Below are positions 22,359 through 33,525 of a stretch of 64,000 bases of DNA, one piece after another. Source of the DNA: Neurospora intermedia (Eukaryota; Ascomycota; Sordariomycetes; Sordariales; Sordariaceae); contig BTPP01000002.1 of NCBI GenBank assembly GCA_037102815.1, positions 5,580,001 to 5,644,000 of the forward strand, in the 5' to 3' direction. How positions within the stretch are numbered: position 1 is the stretch's first letter; each line of letters starts with the position of its first letter. The notes under the pieces were generated by a model. The model made no database searches. It saw nothing but the letters and a program-made list of their open reading frames with translations, and had not been told where the DNA came from. The position numbers were made by a program, and so were the translations under genes.

Positions 22359-24651
22359 ATGCCCACTAACAAAGCCCCGACCTCGAACGAGTGGGATTTG
22401 CCCAAGTTGAGGGCATCTATCAACTTTCAGGTATGACCAATAAGTCAGAAGAGGCTATTTATTCTATATATGCACGCACGCCCAGCGATGAAGGAGGCCA
22501 ACTTGCTAATCTCTCCCCAACAGGACGACTGGAAAGATCCCATCTCTGGAGAATCGATAGCACACGGTATGTCCGGTTTCTTACTGGTGATTTTTATCCG
22601 GTGATAGACGAGACTCCGGGAGTCCAACCCCAATGTATGCGTGAATAAATAAACTAAATAACCAAACCATGACCCAACAGAATTCTTCGACGTGAAATTC
22701 TACCCGTACAACCCCGTCGGCGCACCGCCCGTGTTCGCCATAGCTAGTAAGAAGCATGTACGTTCCTTTTTTCACTGACTGTCACTTTGATGACAGTTGG
22801 GTGTTTGTGATTTTCTTCATGTTTATAGAATGACCCAAGAAGACATGCTAATGACTAGCCAACGCACAGGTGATCATATGTCGCATCAATCAGAACACAG
22901 ACAGCAGCACCAATCCTGTCGAGGTGTTGAAGTTGATAAGGGACGATGATGTGAGTTTACAGTTCGACCCCAACTGTGTGGCCCTTCGGGATAGATAGGA
23001 ATGTGCTAATGCTCTGTATGCGTGGTTCATCAGGATGACGCAGCAAACTGTTCATGCTGCTGGTCCAAGGACATGGAGACCGGTCAACCATGGCTTTGTA
23101 TAGCCGGGGCGGATGCCAAGGTGAAAGTCTACGATGTCAAACAGGGCAAGTTAGTCAAGGTTTGTTTGTATATCCCTTCTTCCCCCTTCACGTCCCCAGA
23201 TACTAATACTAATTCCGGAAAAATAGACCCTCGTAGGCCACGGCGGCGGCATCAACGACCTCGTCACCTCCCCGCTCACCCCCTCCCTCATCGCCTCCTG
23301 CTCCGACGACACCACCGTACGCCTCTGGTCCCTCCTCCCCATCCACTCCGCACAACCCTGCATGTTCATCCTCGGAGGCGACGCCCACACCTGGGACCTG
23401 CTGAGCATCGCTTTCCACGACACGGGCCGCTACTTACTGTCCGCAGGCCACGACCAAACCATCAACCTGTGGACCATCCCGCCTTGCCCCCGGGAACCCG
23501 TCACTCACCCGTTGGTCATCCACTACCCGCACTTTTCCACAAAGGAAATCCATAACTCGCTGGTGGACTGCGTCTCCTTTTTTGGAGATTTGATCTTGTC
23601 TCGTGCCTGCTGGGAAGAGACTATTGTTTTGTGGTCTATATCTGGCTTTTCTTCTTCCTCTTCTTCTCCCTCTTCCTCCCCCTCCTCTTCCATGCAAAGT
23701 AACGACCTACCCCTCTCAACAGCCCCCACAACCTTCGACCCCTCCAAACTCACCCGCTCCGCCTTCTGGCAAGCCCCCGACCTCAACCCCGAGACGCGCC
23801 CGGCCTATTTCACCAGACTTCTCCAGTTCAAGACGGTCGATTGCAAAGGACAATTCTACATGCGTTTTAAAGTCTTGCATGCACAAGGGGGCAAACATCC
23901 CGTGTTGGCATTTTGCAATGCGCGGAATAAGTTTATGTTTTGGGATTTGAGTCGGTTGGGTAGTTGGCAGAGGTTTTGGGCGGAACTTAGGGATGCTGAG
24001 GAGGAGGAGGCAGAGGCGAACCTAATAGAGGGGGGAAGAGAGGGGAGGGAAGGAAGGGTAAGGGTGGTTGAGGCGCCGGGGTGGATGCCTGCGCGGAAGA
24101 TGCCCAGACGGACTACGACAACGGGAGAGGGAGGTGGGGGGATTACTACCACGGCGGCAGCGGCGGCGACGGCGGCAGCGAACTACAAGACGGCGGGGAG
24201 TATGGCTGGACGGGCTTCAGGAAAACAACTTGGTACCGGGACGTCCACTAGTCCTGATCCCGAAACTTTGCTTTCTGCTTCTGCTGCTGCTGCTGCTGGT
24301 ACTGGTAGACCAAGTTCGAGTTCGAGGGAGAGACCGGGCTCGAGAGGATCTACTACCACCACGGCTACGGCGACGGCTACGGCTACGGCCACGGCTGCTA
24401 CCCAAACAGCAGCAAGTAGGCCCCCGGGTATAGGACTGGGAGGATACACGCAAAAGCAGCTGGATGAGTGGCATGACCAGTGTGACATTACGGACTCGCA
24501 CAAGGAGATTAAACCGCATAAGACGGTCACGGTGGATGGCAAGGGACAGCATTTTGTGGGGAGGCAAGTGGCGTGGAGTCCCGAGGGGAATTGGTGTGTG
24601 GTGGTGGGAAACTCGAATCGGGCCATGATCTTTCAGCGGTGGGGGAAGTAG
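22359..24651 (+). CDS. eed: Polycomb repressive complex 2 subunit EED (WD40)
   Basis: Six exons (22359-22430, 22524-22566, 22681-22757, 22870-22950, 23034-23159, 23227-24651) give 607 aa. EED is the WD40 propeller that binds H3K27me3 and stimulates the SET7/E(z) methyltransferase within PRC2, which silences facultative heterochromatin in Neurospora. The N-terminal EFFDVKFYPYNPVGAPPVFAI blade, LCIAGADAKVKVYD, TLVGHGGGINDL...IASCSDDTTVRLWSL and the EED-specific HTWDLLSIAFHDTGRYLLSAGHD block support the call; the last blade is WSPEGNWCVVVGNSNRAMIFQRW. Two low-complexity insertions stand out: Ser-rich at about residues 270-288 and Ala/Thr/Ser-rich at about 433-523. All splice junctions are GT-AG and frame-consistent. 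My recollection is that eed is close to nit-3 on N. crassa linkage group IV; this was not checked here. Confidence 0.92.
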
Positions 24652-24875
24652 AGAGTAAAGAGTAAAGGGAGTGGGATGGTGGTTGGAAGAAAATTCGAGG
24701 TGGGAGCTATATGATAGTTGTGAGACGGGGAAGAGGTGTGTAGATCGTTGAGAGTAGCACTTAAGACTTGGACTCAGGATGTTTGGTTCTGATAACCTTT
24801 ACGACAATATCTTGTCATTCACCTCCTTTGGGCTATCAAACTGTTGAAAAAAAAGTAAGCTAAACAACGCCAACT

Positions 24876-26582
24876 TCACCTCATAGCCAAAGCAAACGTA
24901 CCTCTACTCCTCCCCCTATCATCTTCCTCCACATCCACATCCTCATCCTCCCCATCCCCATCCTCCCCATTGTCTTCACGACCACCACCACTAATCAACT
25001 CCAAAATCCACTCATCCCCCTCCTCCAACTCCCCCCCTCGCAACTCCCTCATCTTTATAAACAACACCCTCGCCCTATCCCTCTCAGCAGCTTGCGCCCT
25101 CCTCCCCTCTTCCTCATTCATCCTCTCCTCATGCGACTTCCTCCAGTTCCCACTGCCTTGCTCCTCCCCTTCCACCTCCTGAGTCTGAGTGACCGTAACA
25201 GGCACGCTCAAATCGCCCACATAAAGCGCCACCATGGCTCTCAACCTCACCAGCTCCACATCCTTATTATAAGGCGTATTCTCCAACACGGCATCCATCC
25301 GTCTCGCTACGTCCCTCATTTGCTCCAAGGCCTTGATTCTCAGTTTCTCTTTCTCTTTTCTTAGTCTTACTTCCGGTCGCCGGCTTTGCCGTTCGTCTTC
25401 TTCCATTTCTGAGCGGTATAGAGGGTGGACGTTGACGGTGTCCATCCCTGTGGAGTGACTGGAGTGACTGGGGTAGTAAGCAGATGGTGAAGGTGGTGAG
25501 GACCTCAGGGGATCGAGGGGGTTGAGGGGGTCGATTTGCATGTGATCATCATCGTCCCCTCCGAATTTTGGTAAATCATCATCGTCGTCGTCGTCATCGT
25601 TGGTAAAGGAGTCAATGGGATGATGGTGTCTGTCAAGTTCTTCCACCCCGTACCGATGTTCCGCAAAACAAGCCTCCATCTCAAACCCAAACAGCGCAGG
25701 ATAGAAATCCACGGCGCCCATCTTGTTAGGATGCAGCCTGCTCCACGGATGTAAATGGATGAGCGTCTCGTAGTACGCCCGTACTCGATCCCGATTTTGT
25801 GCTGCGCGCAACAATCTCTTCCGCTCTCTCCTCTCCTTTGCATCTTCCTCTTCCATCTCCTCACCTTCCCCAGATGGTCCCTCTCCGTATACCCCCTCTT
25901 CTTCCATCTGCGTCCCATCCCCAAACTGTGACCCCAACCGATGGTGATGATGGTGACTGCTGTCCTCCCCACCCCTCATCAACACCTCCGCTCCCAACTC
26001 CCAATACCCACCAAACCGCAAATCCACCTTCCGACCATTTACGTCCGCCCGAACCAACAAGCCAAACGCTCGTCTCGCCAGCGCTATGTCCCCCTCGGCA
26101 AGACAGCGCTGGATGATAGCGACTAGTGCGCCAACGCGCGATTGGTGCGCTTTATGTAGTTTGGCTGTGCTGCGGACGGGGTCGCGCTTGGCGTAGGGTT
26201 TGCCGGTGGAAGTTACGGAGATGGTGTCGGCGTCTGTTGCTGTTGTTGTCCATCCGTCTGTTTCGGCGTCGGTGCCAGCTTCGATGCCGGCGTCGGAGTT
26301 GAAGGTGGTGCTGGCGAAGCTGCTGCGGCGAGAGCGAGACCGGGACCGGGAGCGAGGATGAGATGAAGTAGGTGAGGAGGGAAGGGGTCGGTGGGGAAAG
26401 TCGGGGTAGATGGAGGAGGGTAGGGGCGCGTCGGGGGAGTTGCCGGCTGGAAGGAATTGTTTGAGGGTGGAGGGCGGGTGGGAGAGGGGGTTGATGATGG
26501 TTGAGGAGGAGGGTGTTGCTGAGTAGGTGGTTGAGGCTGTTGAGAGGGCGCGTTTGCGCTTGGTTGGGGAGCGGGAGTCCAT
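24876..26582 (-). CDS. RNA polymerase I transcription initiation factor Rrn11-like protein
   Basis: Single exon, 568 aa. The N-terminal ~125 residues are Ser/Arg-rich and disordered. From about residue 138, KLHKAHQSRVGALVAIIQRCLAEGD and ARRAFGLLVRADVN...VDLRFGGYWELGAEVLMR fit the TPR-like opening of the fungal Rrn11 family, a core-factor subunit that recruits RNA polymerase I to rDNA. A later RVRAYYETLIHLHPWSRLHPN...VDFYPALFGFEME block fits the same family. His and Asp runs (an HHHHH tract and a run of Asp near residue 330) interrupt it, and the C terminus is strongly acidic (EDNGEDGDGEDEDVDVEEDD). The assignment rests on pattern memory, not an alignment. It converges on EED with only 224 bp between stop codons. 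Confidence 0.68.
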   Translation of the reverse strand: MDSRSPTKRKRALSTASTTYSATPSSSTIINPLSHPPSTLKQFLPAGNSPDAPLPSSIYPDFPHRPLPSSPTSSHPRSRSRSRSRRSSFASTTFNSDAGIEAGTDAETDGWTTTATDADTISVTSTGKPYAKRDPVRSTAKLHKAHQSRVGALVAIIQRCLAEGDIALARRAFGLLVRADVNGRKVDLRFGGYWELGAEVLMRGGEDSSHHHHHRLGSQFGDGTQMEEEGVYGEGPSGEGEEMEEEDAKERRERKRLLRAAQNRDRVRAYYETLIHLHPWSRLHPNKMGAVDFYPALFGFEMEACFAEHRYGVEELDRHHHPIDSFTNDDDDDDDDLPKFGGDDDDHMQIDPLNPLDPLRSSPPSPSAYYPSHSSHSTGMDTVNVHPLYRSEMEEDERQSRRPEVRLRKEKEKLRIKALEQMRDVARRMDAVLENTPYNKDVELVRLRAMVALYVGDLSVPVTVTQTQEVEGEEQGSGNWRKSHEERMNEEEGRRAQAAERDRARVLFIKMRELRGGELEEGDEWILELISGGGREDNGEDGDGEDEDVDVEEDDRGRSRGTFALAMR

Positions 26583-27246
26583 GGGATATACGATCTTTGT
26601 TGTTGATTTATCTAGATGATATGATACGACTTTATTGATGGCTGTGAGGATGTTTTGGTGTATTTGTTGATGAGTGATGTTGTGATGTTTTGGTAAAAGT
26701 TTCGTGAAGTGGAAAAGCGTGTGAAAGAAAACTCAAATGGTAAAATCTCCGGTTGGTCAACCCCGCCTTGTGAACCGTGCATTACTTGGGAAGACTGCCA
26801 AAGTAAATGAACACACAAAATATTTACTCTGATACTGAACCCAAAGCCATGGTCTTGTTAGGACGCCCTTGGAGGTTTGCTACATGTAGTCGAAGGCTGT
26901 TGTGTATACTGGTCATGGACCCACTTGGTGATGATCATCCTCAACAATGCCACTTAGACTTACCACTGTATCACCCGACCGCAAATATTACTACTTCTTC
27001 TCACATAGTTTTGAAAGGTAGACCTACTACCTTGGTGTAAAGCCCACAACACCCTAAGGAGGCCAAGTTCATTCACGCCTGCCAACGTCTATAATTATAT
27101 ACATCTCCCGGCGTGGTATGGTATAGGTACAACTGGCTGAGAAATGCCTGCCCTCCCTCCTTCTTCTTCGTAACGCTCATAAAATAGCTGGCCGTCATGG
27201 CCTGGTTGGTCCTGTGTTCCCATTCTCTATGTCTGTCGATGTTTGT
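26583..27246. other. Intergenic region between Rrn11-like and NUO-29.9 genes
   Basis: Both neighbours are on the minus strand, so this 664-bp stretch holds the Rrn11-like promoter and the NUO-29.9 3' UTR. Nothing else is seen. Confidence 0.6.
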
Positions 27247-28276
27247 TTACTCCTTACGCTCAAAGTAAGTCCATTGACCCTGTGGCGCCTCCTCCTCAAG
27301 AGCTTCCCAACTGTGACGGGTTAGTCCACCTGACCAATAATCGGATGCTTAGAGACAAGAAAAACAAGACTTACGGCCTGGCCTGGGTCATAATGTCAAC
27401 CAGCTTAAGCTCGCCCTCGGCAACCTGGACGACCTCCTCAATCAAGCCAGAACCAATCCTGGCCTCCATCTCAGCAATCCTGTTCGAAAATCAGATGTCA
27501 GCATATTTCTGCGAATTCCGCATCCAGCACCCATGTGGAGAGCTGCAACAGCGGGACACGAAAGACAGGGATCAGGGCCCATAGATGTCATATCCATATC
27601 CACAAGGAAGGGGAACAACGCACTGTTCAGCGCTCAACGGCGGCTCCGACTCCCACTCGACGGGGCTCTTGTCCTCGACAACACCGCCCATCTTGATACC
27701 GAGATCCCTGAGGCCCTGGCGATACGCAACCGGGTCCGATTCCCTGATCTTGTCCAGCTCAAGCAGCTTGTCACTGTCCTCCAGCTTGACGGTGCCGACG
27801 ACATCCTCGCCGGTCTGAACCCAGGAAAAGTGCGGATCCAGGACGGCACCATCCCACTCGACGTCGCGCCAGTCCTGCGGGGTGACCATCTGGCGGATGA
27901 AGTAAGCGCGGCCGTCGGGGCCTTCGACTAGGCGGGCATGTTGGCCGTCGAACTGGCGGGCCGTGAGGTCGCTCTTGTGCTTCTCGAGCAGCTTGCGGGC
28001 GCGCTCCTGCCAGGCCTCGTAGCCTTCAGGCACGTACTGCTCGACGATGGCGAGGCGGTGCTTGGTCAGGGCCTCGGCGGACTGGCGGTACAGCGAGTGC
28101 TCGGGGATCTGCTTGAGCTTGTCGAGGGTGTGGTTGTAGAGGTACAGCAGGGCGGAGCGCGGCGACGGGTGGGTGCCGAGGCCGGTGAGGCCGGTCGGGG
28201 AGCCGGGCTTGAGAAAGCGGGCGGACGGGCGGACGGTACCTGTCGCGGTCGCGAGCAATCGGAGTGCCGCTCGCAT
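27247..28276 (-). CDS. nuo29.9: NADH:ubiquinone oxidoreductase 29.9 kDa subunit (NDUFA5/B13 type)
   Basis: Accessory subunit of mitochondrial complex I, peripheral arm. Three exons on the minus strand, 28276-27624, 27479-27375 and 27310-27247, encode 273 aa, the length I recall for the N. crassa precursor. The presequence MRAALRLLATATGTVRPSAR is Arg/Ala-rich without acids. The NDUFA5 core includes ALLYLYNHTLDKLKQIPEHSLYRQS and HRLAIVEQYVPEGYEAW. Exon 2 encodes IAEMEARIGSGLIEEVVQVAEG and exon 3 ends GQWTYFERKE. The nearly residue-for-residue match to the Neurospora protein I remember is a main reason for the genus call. Introns have GTGCGT and GTAAGT donors and CAG acceptors. Confidence 0.96.
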
Positions 28277-28832
28277 GGTTTCCGGGTCGTGAGGTTCAGT
28301 TGTTGACTGACTCGGGTCCGGTGGGGTGGATTGTGGGTTGTCGAGGGGACGAGGCTCCAGAGAGAGGAGTCCAGAAGGTGGACCGGGATGGCAGAGGTAC
28401 TAACGATAATGTACAGCGCCCGGGCCTGGCATTGATTGCAGTGAGTGATGAACGGGACGTCAGAGCTGCGGTACAGTGCAGTGCAGCGACTAAGCGACTC
28501 ACATGATGTGGCACGTGCATGGGAGCTCCCCGCTTCAATCTACTTTCATTGGCCAATTGTCTTCTGAAGCTTTCGGACAAATGATTGCACACAGCAAGCT
28601 ACAGCGGGGTAGCTTGGGCCTGTCTCAGCCACATGAAGCTGTGCTTGCAAACGCCTTGTCAGCTGTCACTCCGCGGAGATGTCATCCCCAGGCCACTTCA
28701 CCACCATCAACACCACCCACTCAGCTTCATGATGAGAGCGAGGCTCACAACAACACTTGTCACGATGTACACAAAACGTCATTTAACAGTTTCACTTTTA
28801 TTGCTTCGCTACGCTACGCTCAAAACATTTGC
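28277..28832. other. Intergenic region between NUO-29.9 and nit-3
   Basis: 556 bp between two minus-strand genes: the NUO-29.9 promoter and the nit-3 3' UTR. No other feature is supported. Confidence 0.6.
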
Positions 28833-31800
28833 TCAGAAGACCAACACATCCTCATCCTTCCACCCCATCCCCTTCAACACCTCCTTCACCATATTCTGCA
28901 TCCCCTCCGGTCCACACAGCAACACCATCGCCTCCCCCCTCAAATCCCGTTCTCCAACCTCTCTTTCCAGCATCGTCTTATCTAACCTTCCTCTCAGCCC
29001 CTTCCACTCTTCACCCGGTCTACTCAAGGTATATTTGACCCTACACCTCCCCTCGGGTCTCGCTCCCTGCACCAACTCATCCAACTCCCTCTTCATCAAA
29101 ATATCCCCCTCTACCCTGTTCCCATCCAACACCAAACACTCCGTCCTATCTTGATCATTCACGGCAACTGCCCTCAGAACCTGGTAGATAGGCGTCACGC
29201 CCGACCCACCACAAATCATGACAAACCTCTTGACCTTCCTCTCTCGTCCATTGATAGAACAGACGCCCCGTCCTTGGTAGACAAACTTACCCACCGGTCC
29301 TTTGAACTCGACTGCTTTCCCTAGTGCCAAAGCATCCAGCGCCTGTGTCATCTGTCCTCCCTTTATATCTTCTGTAGGAGAAGCGTAGTAGATCTTGACC
29401 AGCACGCGGAGAGTTCCCCGCTCTGAAGTGCCGTCCGAGATGGGCGTGTAAGCGCGGATGATGGATTCGGTGGGCTTAGCAGGGTCAGGGAGTCGCATCA
29501 TGAGATGTTGGCCGACGGGTAGGCCGATGGATTGGGCAGGGTGCGACAGAGTGAAGTGGAAGATTTTGGTGTCCGGGGAGACAGATTCTTTAGAGGTGAG
29601 GGTGGCGCTGTTCCATGTCTTGGACTGAAGGAAGACGGGGCGGTTGGGATCGCTGAGGGCTGGGTCCGAGGTGGAGGAGGTCTTGAGAGCCGCGAGGGCG
29701 GAGGTAGTGAGGGTGCCGATGTGGTAGGTTGGCATCATTGCTTTGGCATTTTCGCTGTCTGTGAAGGGTCAGTTAGATGGACTCATGGCGATGGACCAAG
29801 AAGAGGTGGACTCACGAATGGCTAGGAACTCGTCTGTTACGTCCTGTCCAGCAGCACCGGTGATGGAGGCAGCACCACCTGGATGACCCTCTAGGAACGG
29901 TGTACCGTTGTAAACTTGGCCGTTTACGACGAACCAGGGCTCTTCCTCACCATCGTGCTCACGGAGCTCTTCAAGTGTGATAAGTCGAGTGACCTTTTCA
30001 TCCACCATGCTGATCTCCTTGACAGGCTCTTCTTGGACGACGTTCTCCTCCGCCCCGGGGACTTTCTCGCCCCAAAAGCCATTGGCAAGATTCCCGCCTT
30101 CCTTCTTCACTCGATCCATCCAACCGTCCGACGTCAGCATCGGTTGAGTGGGATGCTCGAAACGCAAGGTATCGCCCTCGTGATGAATAACGACCCGAAA
30201 CCAAGGGTTGTTCATCATCCCCAGCACACTCCAATACATCTCCTTGGGCTGTAGCGCCAGCGACTCATCCATCGCTCGGATGCACACATCCTTTGCCTCG
30301 CGCAGCTCAGAAAGAGGAATTTCCAAATCCCAGAAACACCAACAAAAGCAGCTTTCCCGCCACGACACATCCAGCCTTCCACCAAACAACTCCTCCCCAT
30401 CTTGAGCTTCCCGATATCGGTCTTCAGGATACTCAATCCCCGCCAGTCTCCAGCTCTTTCCCTGATCAAGCGTCACCTCCAACCTCGACACCCTCCTCCC
30501 TCCCCCCGCATACGCATACCCCCTCAACTTGTACGTCCCCGCCCCTTCGTCCCCTCTCAGCGACACAACCTCCCCATGCCCCGGCTCACAAATCACACTA
30601 TTCACATTCAAATCATAAATCGCATACCTCTCATCCCTCCACACCCTCTCCATCTCCTCCGTCTTCTCCCCACTCTCCTCCGGCCCCACCGTCGTCGGCA
30701 ACACCCTATTATCAAAAACATGATACCAATTCTCGCTCGGCCCCTTCGTAACCACAATCCTCTTCAACCACTTGACACTCCGTCCACCGATCTGCCCGGG
30801 GACCACCACTCGCACCGGCCTACCATGATCTGGATGCAATTCCTCTCCATTCATCTTATGCGCCACCATGATCCCCTTGTTGGGATCCATCGCCCACGCA
30901 AGCTTGACGCTGGTTCCGTACGTCCCATTCGGCAACTGATCCGCGCCCTCAAAGCAGACGTACCTCGCCCCTCCCTTTTTCGTTAGAGGCTTCGCTTTCG
31001 CCAATATCTCGGAAAGTCCCACGCCCGTCCACAGCGCTGTCGATAGTCCGCCTGCGCCCCATGAGAACCCCTTGGATTTTCTAATCAGATTTTGTTCTTT
31101 TCGCCTGTTGCCCGCGCACACTAAAGTAACGGGGTACGTGACGTTGTCCCATTTTTGGGAGTCTATCAGCTCCCGCACGCTGATTGTTAGGGGGTTTTCG
31201 ACGAGTCCTTCGACGGTGAATTCCCAGTTGAGTAGCGAGTCGTTTTCCTCTTCCTCATTGATGGTAGTGGTAGCGACAGAAGCGACAGATGAAGGAACGG
31301 GCCCGTGGTTCCGCACGTAATGGAGGTTCTGCGGGGTTAGGAATCCGTGCTCAAACAGCGCAGTGAGCGGCGGTTCGACGTTGAAGGGGTGGGATCCCGT
31401 GAGGCGAATCAGGCGCGGGTCGCGCGGGATGAGGTGGTCGGGGGTTTTGAGGTCGGTGGGGAGGACGGTGGTGAGCGGGGTGGAGGGTGGAGGGAGGGGG
31501 TAGGCTGGTTTGAGGAGTGATGAAGAGGTTATTGGGGAGGGCGGGCACGAGGTGTTGGTGTTGGTGTTGGATGAGTGTGAGTAGTTAACGGAGGTCTCTA
31601 ATGTTGTGGAGTTGTTGTCGTCGGATGAAGAAGAGGTTGAAGAGAAGTCGGTTGTGGTTGGGCTGGCGGTGCGAGTGCTGGCGAGGTCGCTGTCATTGTC
31701 ATTGTCGTGGTCAGACGGACAGTAGTCCGCCGCAATAGGGTTCTTCTCTGCTGCAGTGGCATTTGGCAAGATGAGAGCTGGCGGTGTTGTAGTCGATGTG

Positions 31801-31865
31801 AATTTCTGTTGACGTTCGGAGGAGTCAATAAGACTTTGACGCTGCTTGAGAGTTGGAGCCTCCAT
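28833..31865 (-). CDS. nit-3: Nitrate reductase [NADPH], NIT-3
   Basis: Reduces nitrate to nitrite in the cytosol, the first step of nitrate assimilation. Two exons, 31865-29816 and 29758-28833, give 991 aa (N. crassa NIT-3 is about 982). A ~150-residue Ser/Thr-rich leader precedes the molybdopterin domain, whose Mo-ligand Cys lies in VCAGNRR (about residue 250), then the dimerisation domain. The cytochrome b5 domain (about 608-690) has HPGG and the second heme His in AIHSENA. The FAD domain has RAYTPISD and GPVGKFVYQG; the NADPH domain has CGGSGVTPIYQVLRA and ends CGPEGMQNMVKEVL...DVLVF. The single 57-nt intron falls inside the codon of the second heme His. The frame stays open upstream of 31865 to a TTG, but the first ATG is the natural start. 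Known regulation is NIT2 plus NIT4; matching sites lie upstream. Confidence 0.97.
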
Positions 31866-31881
31866 GATGATGATGCTTGTG

Positions 31882-31910
31882 AGGTAGGTAGGTAGGTAGG
31901 TAGGTAGGTA
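31882..31910 (-). repeat. (CCTA)n microsatellite in the nit-3 leader
   Basis: About seven tandem tetranucleotide units, 17-45 nt upstream of the nit-3 ATG, so within the mRNA leader. Read on the minus strand they are CCTA units. Confidence 0.85.
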
Positions 31911-32802
31911 AGGTGTGTAAGTGATAAGCGAACCAATAGAAGCGCTAACAGGACTTCGCAAACGCAAGAAAGAAGAAGAAAAAAGAAAGAGCTGCTGCTT
32001 AAGGGGTGCACTTCAGATATACTTTAGATATGTATAACCGGATATGGGTTGCAACAGCTTCTTGGACTGACTGAAAATAATTCTGAAACAAATAAGTTGA
32101 AAGAATACACAAGACAAAAAAAAATCGCAGATAACAGACAAGTGATCAACACCGATGGATGACAGATATAACCATGTACTCCAGATCGATCGGTGGGTTT
32201 CCCCTAACATCTGCCCAGTGTACATCGATAGTAAAAGTCTAGAACAGCTCTATGTAACGCCTCTCTCTCACTCACTCTCTCACTAGTGTAGCGAGAAGGC
32301 AAATGAATGTCATAACAAGCCACAGGTACTAGGTAGTATGTAGCATCACAATATCTTACTATTTCTTTCCGGGGTACGGGGGCGTTTGAGGAGGGCCCGT
32401 TACTTCCAGGAATCGTTCGTGGACAGCAAGCATCTGTTCTGTTTTTGTTTGTTTTGGCTGTTAGTTTGTTCGTTACTGTGAACTGAACCGAACTGAACCG
32501 CTCTGAACTGACCCTCGTACGACCTACCTACCTACCTACCATACCTCCACGGGTAATTGTGTGGTGGTGGTGTGTGGGTAGGTGGTGGTACCTGAACCGT
32601 TATCTCGTTTCCCCATACGTCACTCTGTCCCAAACTGTTGGTAATTGAATTTTTTTCACACACCTTTTTCCTCCTCAGTAACATGACCTTTGTTTTCTAG
32701 AAACCCAAATGGAACAGCACGGGAAAACGGAAAACGGAAAATGAACATCACCGGTTGCCACGGAGAAACCAAATTCTTGTCTTTTGGGCAGCAGTCAGTC
32801 GC

Positions 32803-32818
32803 TCCGCGGATTTATCTC
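32803..32818 (-). promoter_or_regulatory. NIT4-type palindrome with abutting GATA motif, nit-3 upstream activating site
   Basis: TCCGCGGA at 32803-32810 is the perfect palindrome bound by the pathway activator NIT4 in N. crassa. Directly beside it, 32813-32816 reads TATC (GATA on the nit-3 strand), the core bound by the global nitrogen activator NIT2. The pair is about 940 bp upstream of the nit-3 ATG. A related TCCGTGGC on the minus strand (32757-32764) could be a weaker NIT4 site. Further GATA cores lie at 32601-32604, 32848-32851 and about 32959-32972. Binding is inferred from the published site consensus. Confidence 0.75.
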
Positions 32819-33525
32819 TTTCAGAAATAATCACTAGAACTAGTACTTATCTATGTACCGACCGTAGTGTAGCATAGTCCCGGCTCCCGGCTCTTGGGTT
32901 ACTGCATTAGAATGTCATGGGTGTCTTTGACGAATCAGATGATGGGATGGGCATGATTGATAAGGATTGATAGTGTAGCTTTGTTAGATAGGCGGGCGCG
33001 CCGCCGGAGATCCATGAATCAAGCATAACAACCAGAACAAAGTACTGTAGAACTAGCAACCAAAACGCCGGGCCCCCTGAACCCCCCGCGTCGGTAACGG
33101 AACCGCGCCAAAGAGATGGAACCCATTCCGATATCCGGATAACATAACCAAGCCCGTCTGTCTGTCTGTCTGCAGTTCGGTATCTGGAGGAGGCGGCGGC
33201 GGCGGCGAAAAGAGCATCTCCGTATGAGATACACTAAGGCTCAGTTGGGATGAAACTAAACATGAGCTTAAAAATAATGACGACTTCAGTTACCAAACAT
33301 TCCAACCGTTCGGTCCAGTCAATCAACACTGTCGAGCAGTAATGCTTCTTCTTATTCTTATTCTTCGTTCTTCTTCTTCTGAATTATTCATCTTTCTTGA
33401 TTCGGTTATGGGTGGTATCACGGTAATAATGCCCTTTCTGCTCTGCTCTGCCCTCTCTCACTCCTCTCATCACATATCCACACTCCACACCCCTACACCC
33501 CTACACAACCCCCAGTGAAGCATCA

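Larger units (their letters stand above)
31866..33525. other. nit-3 promoter and GCP2 3' region
   Basis: 1.66 kb upstream of nit-3, running to the stop codon of GCP2. It carries the NIT4-type palindrome and GATA motifs annotated separately, the (CCTA)n leader repeat at 31882-31910 and another ACCT array at 32522-32540. No coding region is supported. Confidence 0.7.

Noticed and set aside
29769-31967. N-terminal extension of NIT-3 beginning at 31967
   Set aside because: The codon at 31967 is TTG, not ATG, and the added residues are encoded by the leader microsatellite.
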